In this document: positions 33,571 to 41,639 of the stretch, one piece after another | Position numbering within the stretch: position 1 is the stretch's first letter | How the letters are laid out: each line of letters starts with the position of its first letter | Source of the DNA: Streptomyces vietnamensis | GTDB taxonomy: Bacteria > Actinomycetota > Actinomycetes > Streptomycetales > Streptomycetaceae | NCBI RefSeq assembly: GCF_000830005.1 | Contig: NZ_CP010407.1 | Span: 7,390,001-7,454,000 of the forward strand | Direction of reading: 5' to 3' | DNA: 64,000 nucleotides | The notes under the pieces: generated by a model | Told to the model about the DNA's origin: nothing | Database searches by the model: none | The model's input: the letters and a program-made list of their open reading frames with translations, nothing else | Made by a program: the position numbers and the translations under genes

Positions 33571-34320
33571 ATGCTGCGCGTACTGGCCGTCGACGACGAG
33601 GAGCCCGCCCTCGGCGAGCTGCTCTACCTGCTGCGCGCCGACCCCCGCGTGCGGACCGCCGAAGGCGCGGGCGACGCCACCGCCGCGCTCCGCAGGATCG
33701 GGCGCGCCCTGGAGACAGGACCCGACGGCGACGACGGCATCGACGTCGTCTTCCTCGACATCCACATGCCCGGCCTCACCGGCCTCGACGTCGCCCGGCT
33801 GCTCGCCGGCTTCGCCCGCCCGCCGCACATCGTTTTCGTCACCGCCCACGAGGGCTTCGCCCTCCAGGCCTTCGACCTCAAGGCGGTCGACTACGTCCTC
33901 AAGCCCGTTCGCCGCGAGCGCCTCGCGGAGGCCGTCCGCCGTGTCCACGAGCTGGTCCACGCCACCGCCGCGCCGGTCCCCGCGGCCCCCGAGCAGATCC
34001 CCGTCGAACTCGGCGGCGTCACCCGCTTCGTCTCCGTCGACGAGATCGCGTACGTCGAGGCCCACGGCGACTACGCCCGCCTCCACACCGACCACGGCAG
34101 CCACCTCGTCCGCATCCCGATCTCCACGCTCGAAGAGCGGTGGGCCGCCCGGGGCTTCGTCCGCATCCACCGCAGCCATCTCGTGGCCCTCGGCCGGATC
34201 GACGAGCTGCGGCTCGACGCCGGCGCCACCTCGGTACGGATCGGCGACACCGATCTCGCCGTCAGCCGCCGCCACGCCCGCCACCTGCGGGACCTCCTGA
34301 TGCGTCGGGCCGGGGGCTGA
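33571..34320 (+). CDS. LytTR-family response regulator
   Basis: This is 249 residues. The receiver domain has VLAVDDEEPALGEL, phospho-acceptor Asp in VVFLDIHMPGLTG, Thr in VFVTAHE and Lys in YVLKPV. The LytTR DNA-binding domain covers about residues 145-245, with YVEAHGDYARLHTDHG and FVRIHRSHLVAL. It heads an operon with a small membrane protein, a solute symporter and a LytS-type kinase. That order parallels the E. coli BtsSR/YpdAB systems, in which a LytS/LytTR pair controls a carboxylate transporter. The ATG at 33571 seems leaderless. Confidence 0.93.
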   Translation: MLRVLAVDDEEPALGELLYLLRADPRVRTAEGAGDATAALRRIGRALETGPDGDDGIDVVFLDIHMPGLTGLDVARLLAGFARPPHIVFVTAHEGFALQAFDLKAVDYVLKPVRRERLAEAVRRVHELVHATAAPVPAAPEQIPVELGGVTRFVSVDEIAYVEAHGDYARLHTDHGSHLVRIPISTLEERWAARGFVRIHRSHLVALGRIDELRLDAGATSVRIGDTDLAVSRRHARHLRDLLMRRAGG

Positions 34321-34400
34321 ACCCCGTACCCCTACCGGCCCCGCATCCCGTCCGCCTACACTCCACGAGCCACGAGGAGACAGTCGGAGAGCGGACGCCC

Positions 34401-34823
34401 ATGCCGGAGCCCAACCCCCCGCGCAGACCCCGGCGCGAGACCGTCACCTACGCCTCGGCGGTCGGCGACCGGACCGTGGCCCGTCTCCGGCCCCCACATC
34501 CCCCGGCCCGCTCCGAGATCGACGAGCAGACCACCCTCGGGCACACCTACGTCCGCTCCCTGATGCGCAGCCAGCTCCGCGCCGCCCTCACCGCCCTCGG
34601 GGCCCTCGCCCTGCTCGTCGGCTCGCTGCCGCTGCTGCTCGCGCTGCCCGCGCCCGAGGGGTTCGTCTGGGCCGCCCTCGGCTTCGGCGTGTACCCGGTC
34701 GTCTGGGCGATCGCCCACTGGTACGTCCGCCGGGCCGAGCGCAACGAGCGCGATTTCACGGGCCTCGTCGAAACCGGCTCCGTCGAAACCGGCTCCGTCG
34801 AAACCGGCTCCGTCGAACGGTGA
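34401..34823 (+). CDS. Small two-helix membrane protein (DUF485-like position)
   Basis: This is 140 residues: a 60-residue hydrophilic N-terminus, two membrane helices (about 56-82 and 84-104), then a charged tail that ends in three exact VETGS repeats followed by VER. Size, topology and its place directly before a sodium/solute symporter resemble the DUF485 protein that precedes acetate permease ActP in many bacteria, but the sequence identity is not clear to me. It probably assists the symporter. The ATG at 34401 has AGGAGACAG and further purine-rich sequence upstream. The stop at 34823 is ten bases before the symporter start. Confidence 0.7.
   Translation: MPEPNPPRRPRRETVTYASAVGDRTVARLRPPHPPARSEIDEQTTLGHTYVRSLMRSQLRAALTALGALALLVGSLPLLLALPAPEGFVWAALGFGVYPVVWAIAHWYVRRAERNERDFTGLVETGSVETGSVETGSVER
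34767..34811 (+). repeat. 15-bp in-frame repeat, three exact copies
   Basis: GTCGAAACCGGCTCC occurs at 34767, 34782 and 34797 without a single mismatch and encodes VETGS three times. The exactness suggests recent slippage and possible length variation between strains. Confidence 0.95.
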
Positions 34824-34833
34824 AGTGCCTCGC

Positions 34834-36579
34834 GTGAACCAGACCTACGCCGTCGCCGCCGTCACCGCCGTCGTCCTCGCCACCGTCCTCATCGGCGCCC
34901 TCGGCCTGCGGATCTCCCGCACCACCTCCGACTTCTACGTCGCCTCGCGGACCGTCCGGCCGGGCCTCAACGCCGCCGCCATCAGCGGCGAGTACCTCTC
35001 CGCCGCCTCCTTCCTCGGCATCGCCGGACTCGTCCTCGTCCAGGGCCCCGCGATGCTCTGGTACCCGGTCGGCTACACGGCCGGATACCTCGTCCTGCTC
35101 GTCCTCGTCGCCGCCCCGCTGCGCCGCTCCGGGGCGTACACCCTCTCCGACTTCGCCGAGGCCCGCCTCGAATCCCCGCAGGCCCGGCGGCTCGCCAGCC
35201 TCTTCGTCGTCGGCATCGGCTGGCTGTACCTGCTGCCGCAACTCCAGGGCGCCGGGCTCACCCTGGAGATCCTCACCGGCGCCCCCGACTGGGTCGGCGG
35301 GCTGCTCGTCGCCCTCGTCGTGACCGGCACCGTCGCCGCCGGCGGCATGCGCAGCATCACCTTCGTCCAGGCCTTCCAGTACTGGCTGAAGCTCACCGCC
35401 CTGCTCGTCCCCGTCCTCTTCCTGCTCGCCGCCTGGTACGGGGACGGGGCGCCCCGGGCCCGGTTCGACGCCCCCGCCGTGCTGCGCGGCCACACCGTCG
35501 TCGAGGTCGCCGACACGGTACGGATCGGGCTCGACGCCCCGCTCACGGTCACCGTCACCGGCCGCGTCGACTCCGTCGCCCACACCGGACGGACCGTCAC
35601 CCTCGCCCCCGGCACCCACCACGTCCAGGGCGGCACCTCGCTCGCCTTCGCTCCGGGGGCGACGCTGCCCGAGCGGGCCGCCGGCGGTTCCGACCCGCTC
35701 GGCTGGTCCCAGCCGCTGGCCGGGGGCCGCGACGGGCACCAGCTGTACGCCACGTACGGACTGATCCTCGCGACCTTCCTCGGCACCATGGGCCTGCCGC
35801 ACGTCGCCGTCCGCTTCTACACCAGCCCGCACGGCCGCGCCGCCCGCCGCACCACCCTCGTCGTCCTCGGCCTCGTCGGCGCGTTCTACCTGCTGCCGCC
35901 CCTGTACGGCGCCCTCGGCCGGATCTACGCCCCCGAACTCGCCCTCACCGGCTCCGCCGACGCCGCCGTCCTCGTCCTGCCCGACCGGATCCTCGGCGGA
36001 GTCCTCGGCGACCTCCTCGGGGCGCTCCTCGCGGCCGGCGCGTTCGCCGCCTTCCTCTCCACCGCCTCCGGGCTCACGATGTCGGTCGCCGGGGTCCTCA
36101 CCCAGGACGTCCTGCCCTCGCGGACGTCCTCCCGGGGCGTACGGCACTTCCGTCTCGCGACCCTGCTCGCCACCGCCGTCCCGCTCGCCGTCGGGGTGGT
36201 CGCCTCCAAGGTCCCGGTCGCCGACGCCGTCGGCCTCGCCTTCGCCGTCTCCGCCTCCTCCTTCTGCCCGCTGCTCGTCCTCGGGATCTGGTGGCGCCGG
36301 CTCACCCCGCCCGGCGCCATGGCGGGGCTCCTGCTCGGCGGCGGCTCCGCCCTCGCGGCCGTGATGGCGACCCGTGCCGGACTCGCCCCCGGGGGCTGGC
36401 CGCACACCCTGATGGCCTGGCCGGCCGTCTGGTCGGTCCCCCTGGGCTTCCTCACGATGGTGCTCGTCTCGCTCGCCACCCCCCGCCGGATCCCGCCCGG
36501 CACCCCCGCGATCCTCGCCCGGCTCCACCTCCCGGAGGAGATCACCGGCACCGTACCCACGCAGGAGGCACGCCGATGA
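34834..36579 (+). CDS. Sodium/solute symporter (acetate/pyruvate-type)
   Basis: This is 581 residues with about 13 membrane segments. SSS-family hallmarks are DFYVASRTVRPGLNAAAISGEYLSAASFLG in the first helices, GGMRSITFVQAFQYWLK and the TMGLPHVAVRFYTSPHGRAAR block, as in ActP-type cation/acetate symporters. An outside loop at about 210-290 separates two helical blocks. It imports a small carboxylate with sodium or protons. The GTG at 34834 is used because MNQTYAVAAV fits the family; a GTG three codons earlier is possible. It overlaps the LytS-type kinase by ATGA. Position between a LytTR regulator and its kinase suggests that the transporter is a target and perhaps a co-sensor. Confidence 0.9.
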   Translation: MNQTYAVAAVTAVVLATVLIGALGLRISRTTSDFYVASRTVRPGLNAAAISGEYLSAASFLGIAGLVLVQGPAMLWYPVGYTAGYLVLLVLVAAPLRRSGAYTLSDFAEARLESPQARRLASLFVVGIGWLYLLPQLQGAGLTLEILTGAPDWVGGLLVALVVTGTVAAGGMRSITFVQAFQYWLKLTALLVPVLFLLAAWYGDGAPRARFDAPAVLRGHTVVEVADTVRIGLDAPLTVTVTGRVDSVAHTGRTVTLAPGTHHVQGGTSLAFAPGATLPERAAGGSDPLGWSQPLAGGRDGHQLYATYGLILATFLGTMGLPHVAVRFYTSPHGRAARRTTLVVLGLVGAFYLLPPLYGALGRIYAPELALTGSADAAVLVLPDRILGGVLGDLLGALLAAGAFAAFLSTASGLTMSVAGVLTQDVLPSRTSSRGVRHFRLATLLATAVPLAVGVVASKVPVADAVGLAFAVSASSFCPLLVLGIWWRRLTPPGAMAGLLLGGGSALAAVMATRAGLAPGGWPHTLMAWPAVWSVPLGFLTMVLVSLATPRRIPPGTPAILARLHLPEEITGTVPTQEARR

Positions 36580-37784
36580 GCGGCATCGCCCTCGCCGCCG
36601 CGGCCGCCGCCGGGGCCGTGCTGCTCGCCGCGGGCTTCGTCCTGGGCCGGTTCGCCGCCCGGCGCGGCGGCCGTACCGCCGACACCGACCTCGGCACCCC
36701 CGTCGAACGGGCCACGTTCCACACCCTGCACACCGCCTCGCTCGCCGCGCCCCCGCTGCGCGCCGGACTCACCGAGGAGACCGCCCGCAAGGCGGCCCGC
36801 ACGCTCCGCTCGCTGCTCGGCACCGAGGCGCTCTGCCTCACCGACCGGGGCGCGGTCCTCGCCTGGGACGGTCCCGGCGAGGACCACCACCGGGCGCACG
36901 TCCCCGAGCAGACCGCCGAGACCCTGGCGACCGGCCGCAGCCGCTCGACGCACAGCGGCTGCGACGACCCGGCGTGCCCGCTGCGCTGGGCGGTGATCGC
37001 CCCGCTCACCGGGGAGGACGGGGTCCTCGGCGCGCTCGTCGCCTACGGCTCGCGGGAGTCGGCCGTGCTCGTACGGGCCGCGACGGAGGTGGCCCGCTGG
37101 GTCTCCGTCCAGCTGGAACTGGCCGAACTGGACCGCTCGCGCACCCGGATCGTGGAGGCGGAGATCCGCGCCCTGCGCGCCCAGATCTCCCCGCACTTCA
37201 TCTTCAACTCCCTCGCCGCCATCGCCTCGTTCGTCCGCACCGACCCGGAGCGGGCCAGGGAACTCCTCCTGGAGTTCGCCGACTTCACCCGCTACTCCTT
37301 CCGCAAGCACGGCGAGTTCGCCCAGCTCGCCGACGAACTGCGCTCCATCGAGCAGTACTTGGCGCTCGCCGGGGCCCGCTTCGGCGACCGGCTGAAGGTG
37401 ACCCTGCAGATCGCCCCCGAAGTGCTGCCGGTGACCCTGCCGTTCCTGTGCCTCCAGCCGCTCGTGGAGAACGCCGTCAAGCACGGCCTCCAGGACCGGG
37501 AGCGGGGCTGCCGGGTCACGATCGCCGCCCGGGACGCGGGCGCCGAGGCGGTGGTGACGGTCGAGGACGACGGCATCGGCATGGACCCGGAGCTGCTGCG
37601 GGCCGTCCTGCGCGGGGAGCACCCGGCGGGCTCCGGCATCGGCCTGTCCAATGTGGACGAGCGGCTGCGCCAGGTGTACGGGGCGGAGCACGGCCTCGTC
37701 ATCGAGACCGGGGTCGGCGCCGGGATGAAGGTGACGGTACGCGTCCCCAAGTACCGTCCGGGAGTGCATCCTTCGGCGCCGTAG
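36576..37784 (+). CDS. LytS-type sensor histidine kinase
   Basis: This is 402 residues. One N-terminal membrane segment (about 3-24) is followed by a GAF-like sensor domain (about 50-180) with the Cys/His-containing STHSGCDDPACPLRW, which could bind a ligand or metal. The His_kinase domain has the acceptor His in AQISPHFIFNSLAAI and HATPase_c with QPLVENAVKHGL, DDGIGM and GSGIGLSNVDERL. It should phosphorylate the LytTR regulator encoded three genes upstream. Its ATG overlaps the symporter stop (ATGA), so the transporter and kinase are co-translated, an arrangement that supports joint sensing. Confidence 0.93.
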   Translation: MSGIALAAAAAAGAVLLAAGFVLGRFAARRGGRTADTDLGTPVERATFHTLHTASLAAPPLRAGLTEETARKAARTLRSLLGTEALCLTDRGAVLAWDGPGEDHHRAHVPEQTAETLATGRSRSTHSGCDDPACPLRWAVIAPLTGEDGVLGALVAYGSRESAVLVRAATEVARWVSVQLELAELDRSRTRIVEAEIRALRAQISPHFIFNSLAAIASFVRTDPERARELLLEFADFTRYSFRKHGEFAQLADELRSIEQYLALAGARFGDRLKVTLQIAPEVLPVTLPFLCLQPLVENAVKHGLQDRERGCRVTIAARDAGAEAVVTVEDDGIGMDPELLRAVLRGEHPAGSGIGLSNVDERLRQVYGAEHGLVIETGVGAGMKVTVRVPKYRPGVHPSAP

Positions 37785-37790
37785 ACGCCT

Positions 37791-38336
37791 TCAGCGAAGG
37801 TGCAGGGAGAGGTGCGCGAGCGGGAGGCCCAGCTTCCAGGCGGGCAGCCAGATCTGCTCGGTCTCGTCGACCGGGCTCTCCGGGTCGGTCCGGCCGTCGA
37901 GGTCGGCGGCGCGGATCCAGGTGTCCCGCAGCTGCCGCCAGGCGGTCCGCGCGAGCGCCAGGTCGGGTCCTTCGCCGCCGCTCGCCTGCCGCGCGGCGAG
38001 CCGCTCCTCGACCCAGGGCGGCCAGGGCCGGTCGTACGCGGTGTGCCGCAGCCACTCGTCGACGCGGCAGGCGGCCCACGCGCCGGCCGGTCCGTCCGGT
38101 TCCTCCGCGAGGTGGACGGTGAGGGCCAGGGCCTGGAGGCCGGCCCGGTACTCCAGTGAGCCGGGGGCCACGAGCGCGGCGGCCCGCAGCACCCCGTCGG
38201 CCAGGTACTCGGCGCACAGCCAGGCCATCGGGACGGCGAGGCCGCCGCCGCTCGTGCCGCCGGCGCCGTTCGTGCTCTCGGGCAGCAACGCTCCCACCTT
38301 CTCCCGGACGTGGAGGGCCCCGGACGTCGGGGGCAC
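37791..38336 (-). CDS. Hypothetical helical protein
   Basis: This is 181 residues, soluble, mainly helical and rich in Trp. I do not recognise the family. Visible segments include PMAWLCAEYLADGVLRAAALVAPGS, WRQLRDTWIRAADLDGRTDPESPVDETEQIW and LPLAHLSLHLR at the end. The GTG at 38336 is used because it opens the frame and a GGAGGAGG site lies 11 or so bases upstream; a later start near the ATG for MAWLCAEY is possible. It converges on the LytS gene with only six bases between the stops and has no hairpin there. Confidence 0.65.
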   Translation of the reverse strand: MPPTSGALHVREKVGALLPESTNGAGGTSGGGLAVPMAWLCAEYLADGVLRAAALVAPGSLEYRAGLQALALTVHLAEEPDGPAGAWAACRVDEWLRHTAYDRPWPPWVEERLAARQASGGEGPDLALARTAWRQLRDTWIRAADLDGRTDPESPVDETEQIWLPAWKLGLPLAHLSLHLR

Positions 38337-38523
38337 GGGGGAGAGCCTCCTCCGTGAAGGGCCCCCGCGGGTCCCGCTTTGCTCAACTCGCCCGTGTGGT
38401 TTCGGATACGTTTCCCGGCCGGATCGGTGCGGGTGAGGTTCCTGGTGTCAGGCGTGTCGAGGGTGAGAGGAGAGGCGGGGAGAGGCCGGAAGAGGGACTG
38501 GGGGAGAGGGACCGGGGAGAGCG

Positions 38524-38946
38524 CTATCCGAGCAGCGCGTAGACGGCGGTCGCGTGGGCCGCGGTCTCCTCCGTGCCCTCGGCCGTCATGGTGATGTCGG
38601 CGAAGGCCATCCGCTTCCCCGCCTTGGTGAGCCGGGCCCGTACGAGGACGTCGGCGCCGATCACCGCGCGCTGGAAGCTGATCGACTGCTGGACGGTGGT
38701 CATCGGCACGAAGCCGCCCCGGGCCGCGGCGACCGCGATCACCGTGGCGGTGTCGGCGGCCGCCATCAGGGCCTGGCCGGAGAGGCCGCCGCCCTCCCGG
38801 GCGAGCCGGTCCGACCAGGGGAGCCGGAGGACGGCCTCGAATCCGTCGACCGTGTCGACGGATTCGACGGTGAGTCCCAGATCGAGCACCCAGGGGGCGA
38901 AGTTGTCGGCGAGGACCTGTTCGGCGGCGGTGAGTGTCAGCGTCAC
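38524..38946 (-). CDS. Hotdog-fold thioesterase (PaaI family)
   Basis: This is 140 residues starting at GTG with VTLTLTAAEQVLADNFAPWV. The hotdog fold is seen in LGLTVESVDTVDGFEAVLRLPW, the helix GGGLSGQALMAAADTATVIAVAAAR (the active-site helix region of PaaI enzymes), and TVQQSISFQRAVIGADVLVRARLTKAGKRMAFADITM. It should hydrolyse an acyl-CoA. It starts four bases after the stop of an ECF sigma factor gene on the same strand and is therefore probably in its operon. An in-frame start 12 codons upstream would overlap the sigma gene and is less likely. Confidence 0.82.
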   Translation of the reverse strand: MTLTLTAAEQVLADNFAPWVLDLGLTVESVDTVDGFEAVLRLPWSDRLAREGGGLSGQALMAAADTATVIAVAAARGGFVPMTTVQQSISFQRAVIGADVLVRARLTKAGKRMAFADITMTAEGTEETAAHATAVYALLG

Positions 38947-38950
38947 TGCG

Positions 38951-39550
38951 TCATTGTGGGGCCCCGGCACGGGCCCGGGCAACGGCCTCGGGCAACGGCC
39001 CCTGGCGTGGGCTCAGGCGACGGCCGCGCGGCCGGTAGCCGGGCAGGGAGCGGCCGAGCTGCCGCAGCGCGTAGTGCGAGCGGGACTTGACGGTCCCGGC
39101 GGGGATGCCGAGCTCGACGGCGGCCTCGCTGACGGTGAGGCCGTGGAAGTAGAGCCGGACGAGCACCGCGCGGTGCTCGGGGCTCAGCTCCCGTACGGCC
39201 GCCCGTACGTCGAGCGCGGCCTCGGCCGAGGCGGTGGCGTCGACGGGGTCAGGCGTCACCGCGAGGACGCCGTCGCCGATCTCGGCGGGCCGGGCGAGGC
39301 GTGAGCGGCGGGCGTCGATGGCGAGGCGACGGGCCACGGTGAAGAGCCAGGGGCGCATCGAGGCGTAGGGGCCGTCGAAGGCCTCGGGGTGCAGCCAGGC
39401 CCGTACCAGGGTCTCCTGGGCGAGGTCCTCGGCCCGCTGCCGGTCCCCGTGGGTCAGGGACAGCAGGAAGGTGAGCAGGGCCGGACCGTGGTCCCGCTGC
39501 AGCTCCTCCAGGGTCCGTTCGTCGGTCCTCGCCGTCGTCGCCGTCGTCAT
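38951..39550 (-). CDS. ECF sigma factor
   Basis: This is 199 residues. Region 2 contains LLTFLLSLTHGDRQRAEDLAQETLVRAWLHPEAF and the DNA-melting motif MRPWLFTVARRLAIDARRS; region 4 contains LSPEHRAVLVRLYFHGLTVSEAAVELGIPAGTVKSRSHYALRQL. This is a typical group 4 (SigK/SigL/SigE-like) factor. No zinc-binding anti-sigma gene follows, unlike most such operons; a thioesterase gene does, four bases on. The ATG at 39550 has GGAGAGG upstream. The frame extends 48 codons further back without sigma-factor sequence. It is divergent from the CapA gene. Confidence 0.92.
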   Translation of the reverse strand: MTTATTARTDERTLEELQRDHGPALLTFLLSLTHGDRQRAEDLAQETLVRAWLHPEAFDGPYASMRPWLFTVARRLAIDARRSRLARPAEIGDGVLAVTPDPVDATASAEAALDVRAAVRELSPEHRAVLVRLYFHGLTVSEAAVELGIPAGTVKSRSHYALRQLGRSLPGYRPRGRRLSPRQGPLPEAVARARAGAPQ

Positions 39551-39808
39551 GCTGCCCGCCTCTCCCGCGGCTCGTCGTCGGCCGTATACGAGCGCATCCG
39601 GACGGCGAGGGACAGGGAACGGACAACGGTCTGCGACGAACGGTCGCACCGAGCGACGAATGGCACGGCGAACGGTCGGGCGGAGTCGGTGCATCCGTTT
39701 CAGCGGGGTTCGTCACCCCGTGCGGCCTTGACCCTTGACTGCGGCTTTCCCGGGCGATCAATTCGTCAGAACAGATGTTCATCACATGAATCGGGTGGAG
39801 TGCCGTCC

Positions 39809-41026
39809 ATGACCTCACGCACCAGACCCGCGCGGGTGGCCGTATGCGCCGCGCTCCTGCTCGCGGCGGCGACCGGCTGCGCCGGCGGGAGCGGCCCGGC
39901 CGCCGGCACCGCCACCCCGGGTGCCACGACCGGGCGGACCGGAGCCGCGGACTCCGGCGCCCCCTCCGCCGCCGCCGGCGGGGCCTCGGCGCCCACCGGC
40001 TTCACCCTCGTCGCCTCCGGCGACGTCCTCCCGCACGACTCGATCATCCAGCGGGCCGCCGAGGCCGCGAACGAGGCCGGCTACGACTTCGTCCCCATGT
40101 TCTCCGGTGCCAAGCCCCTCGTCTCCCACGCCGACCTGGCCATCTGCCACATGGAGACCGTGTACGGGGAGGAGGGCGGGCCCTACACCGGCTATCCCGC
40201 CTTCAAATCCCCGCCCGAGATCGCCGCCGCGCTCAGGGCCACCGGCTACGACTCCTGCTCCACCGCCTCCAACCACACCCTCGACGACGGGGCGGCGGGC
40301 CTCCGCCGCACCCTCGACGCGCTCGACAAGGCCGGAGTCCGGCACGCCGGCTCCGCCCGTACGGCCGAGGAGGCCGCGCGGCCCACCCTCCTCAGGGCCG
40401 GCGGCGCCACGGTCGCCCAGCTCGCCTACACCTACGACACCAACGGCTACCCGCTGCCCGAGGGGCAGCCCTGGGCCGTCAAGCTGCTCGACGAGAACAG
40501 GGTGATCGCCGACGCGCGCGCCGCCCGCGCGGCCGGCGCCGACGTCGTCGTGGTCAGCGTCCACTGGGGCACCGAGTGGCAGACGGAGCCCGACGAGCGG
40601 CAGCTCTCCCTCGGCCGGGCGCTGACCGCCTCGCAGAGCGGCGGCCGCCCGGACATCGACCTGATCATCGGCACCCACGCCCACGTCCCGCAGGCGTACG
40701 AGAAGGTCAACGGGACCTGGATCGTCTACGGGATGGGCGACCAGATCGCCGGCGACATGATCAACCACGACGGCGCCTACGACGCGCGCGGCAACATGAG
40801 CAGCATCGGCCGCTTCACCTTCGCCCCGCCCAGGACCGCCGGCGGGCGCTGGGAGGTCACCAAGGCGGAGTTCGTCCCCCAGTGGTTCGACACCGCGCAC
40901 GGCCGCGTGGTGAGCCTCGGCGCGGCGGAGGACGGGGACGCGCGCGAGGCCGAGATCCGCGAGACGATCCGGCAGGCGGTCCTCGGACGGGGCGCCGACA
41001 AGGACGGCCTGGTGATGGGGAACTAG
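39809..41026 (+). CDS. CapA family lipoprotein (poly-gamma-glutamate synthesis-type metallophosphatase)
   Basis: This is 405 residues. A lipoprotein signal peptide ends in LLAAATGC (Cys about 23), followed by an Ala/Gly/Thr-rich linker of about 45 residues. The CapA metallophosphatase-like domain has LVASGDVLPHDSI, ADLAICHMETV, STASNHTLDDGAAG, DVVVVSVHWGTEWQ and DLIIGTHAHVPQAYEKVNG, the expected metal ligands. Related proteins take part in poly-gamma-glutamate capsule formation or act on surface substrates. No capBC genes are nearby, so the substrate is unknown. The ATG at 39809 has GGTGGAG upstream. It is divergent from the ECF sigma factor gene with 258 bases between. Confidence 0.9.
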   Translation: MTSRTRPARVAVCAALLLAAATGCAGGSGPAAGTATPGATTGRTGAADSGAPSAAAGGASAPTGFTLVASGDVLPHDSIIQRAAEAANEAGYDFVPMFSGAKPLVSHADLAICHMETVYGEEGGPYTGYPAFKSPPEIAAALRATGYDSCSTASNHTLDDGAAGLRRTLDALDKAGVRHAGSARTAEEAARPTLLRAGGATVAQLAYTYDTNGYPLPEGQPWAVKLLDENRVIADARAARAAGADVVVVSVHWGTEWQTEPDERQLSLGRALTASQSGGRPDIDLIIGTHAHVPQAYEKVNGTWIVYGMGDQIAGDMINHDGAYDARGNMSSIGRFTFAPPRTAGGRWEVTKAEFVPQWFDTAHGRVVSLGAAEDGDAREAEIRETIRQAVLGRGADKDGLVMGN

Positions 41027-41061
41027 AGCCTGATCCGGCGCGGATGGTCAGACAGGCCCTA

Positions 41062-41080
41062 GCCCGCCTCGCGGGCGGGC
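41062..41080. terminator. Short hairpin between CapA and the universal stress gene
   Basis: GCCCGCC at 41062-41068 pairs with GGCGGGC at 41074-41080, five-base loop. It sits between convergent genes. Confidence 0.45.
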
Positions 41081-41087
41081 GGGCCGG

Positions 41088-41549
41088 TCACGGCACGACG
41101 GTGACCGGCCAGCGGCCCGCCTTCACCAGGCGGACGGCCACCGAGCCGACGAAGCGGTGGCCCGCCGACTCCGAGGCGCCCACCACCACGGCGTCCGCCG
41201 TCAGCTCCTCCGCCGCCTGGACCAGGCCCGCGTAGGCATCGCCCTTGAACGTGTGGAACTCCCAGCGCACCTGCCAGAGGTCCTTCACCCGCTCCGCGGA
41301 GGTCCGGATCTCCTCGACGATGCCCTCCGCGATCTCCTCCGTCACCCCGGCCACCGGCGCGCCGAGGGCCGCGCCCGCCGGGATCACCGGCTGCACGTAC
41401 ACGAGCGCGAGCAGCGCGTTCTGGCGCCGGGCGAGCCCGGCCGCGTACGCCGCGGCACGCAGGGAGGAGGCGGAGCCGTCGATCCCCGCCATGATCACTT
41501 TCGGGCCGTCGGTGCCGCGTTCGAACCGGTCGGGCTGTTGTTCGCTCAC
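41088..41549 (-). CDS. Universal stress protein (UspA family)
   Basis: This is 153 residues, one Usp domain. The start KVIMAGIDGSASSLRAAAYAAGLAR is typical, but the usual ATP-binding G-2x-G-9x-GS/T motif is altered: the C-terminal part reads DAVVVGASESAGHRFVGSVAVRLVKAGRWPVTVVP, which retains G-S spacing (VGAS...GSVA) close to the ATP-binding type. It responds to stress or dormancy in related species. The GTG at 41549 has a weak AAGG site. It is divergent from the polysaccharide deacetylase gene and converges on CapA. Confidence 0.87.
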   Translation of the reverse strand: MSEQQPDRFERGTDGPKVIMAGIDGSASSLRAAAYAAGLARRQNALLALVYVQPVIPAGAALGAPVAGVTEEIAEGIVEEIRTSAERVKDLWQVRWEFHTFKGDAYAGLVQAAEELTADAVVVGASESAGHRFVGSVAVRLVKAGRWPVTVVP

Positions 41550-41639
41550 CCTTCGAGGCTATCGGCTCATCGGGTGTTTTCGGACGGGCGGCCGGTGTCG
41601 CGGAGCCGCGCGGACCCTCGCCCGTACGAACCATTGGTC

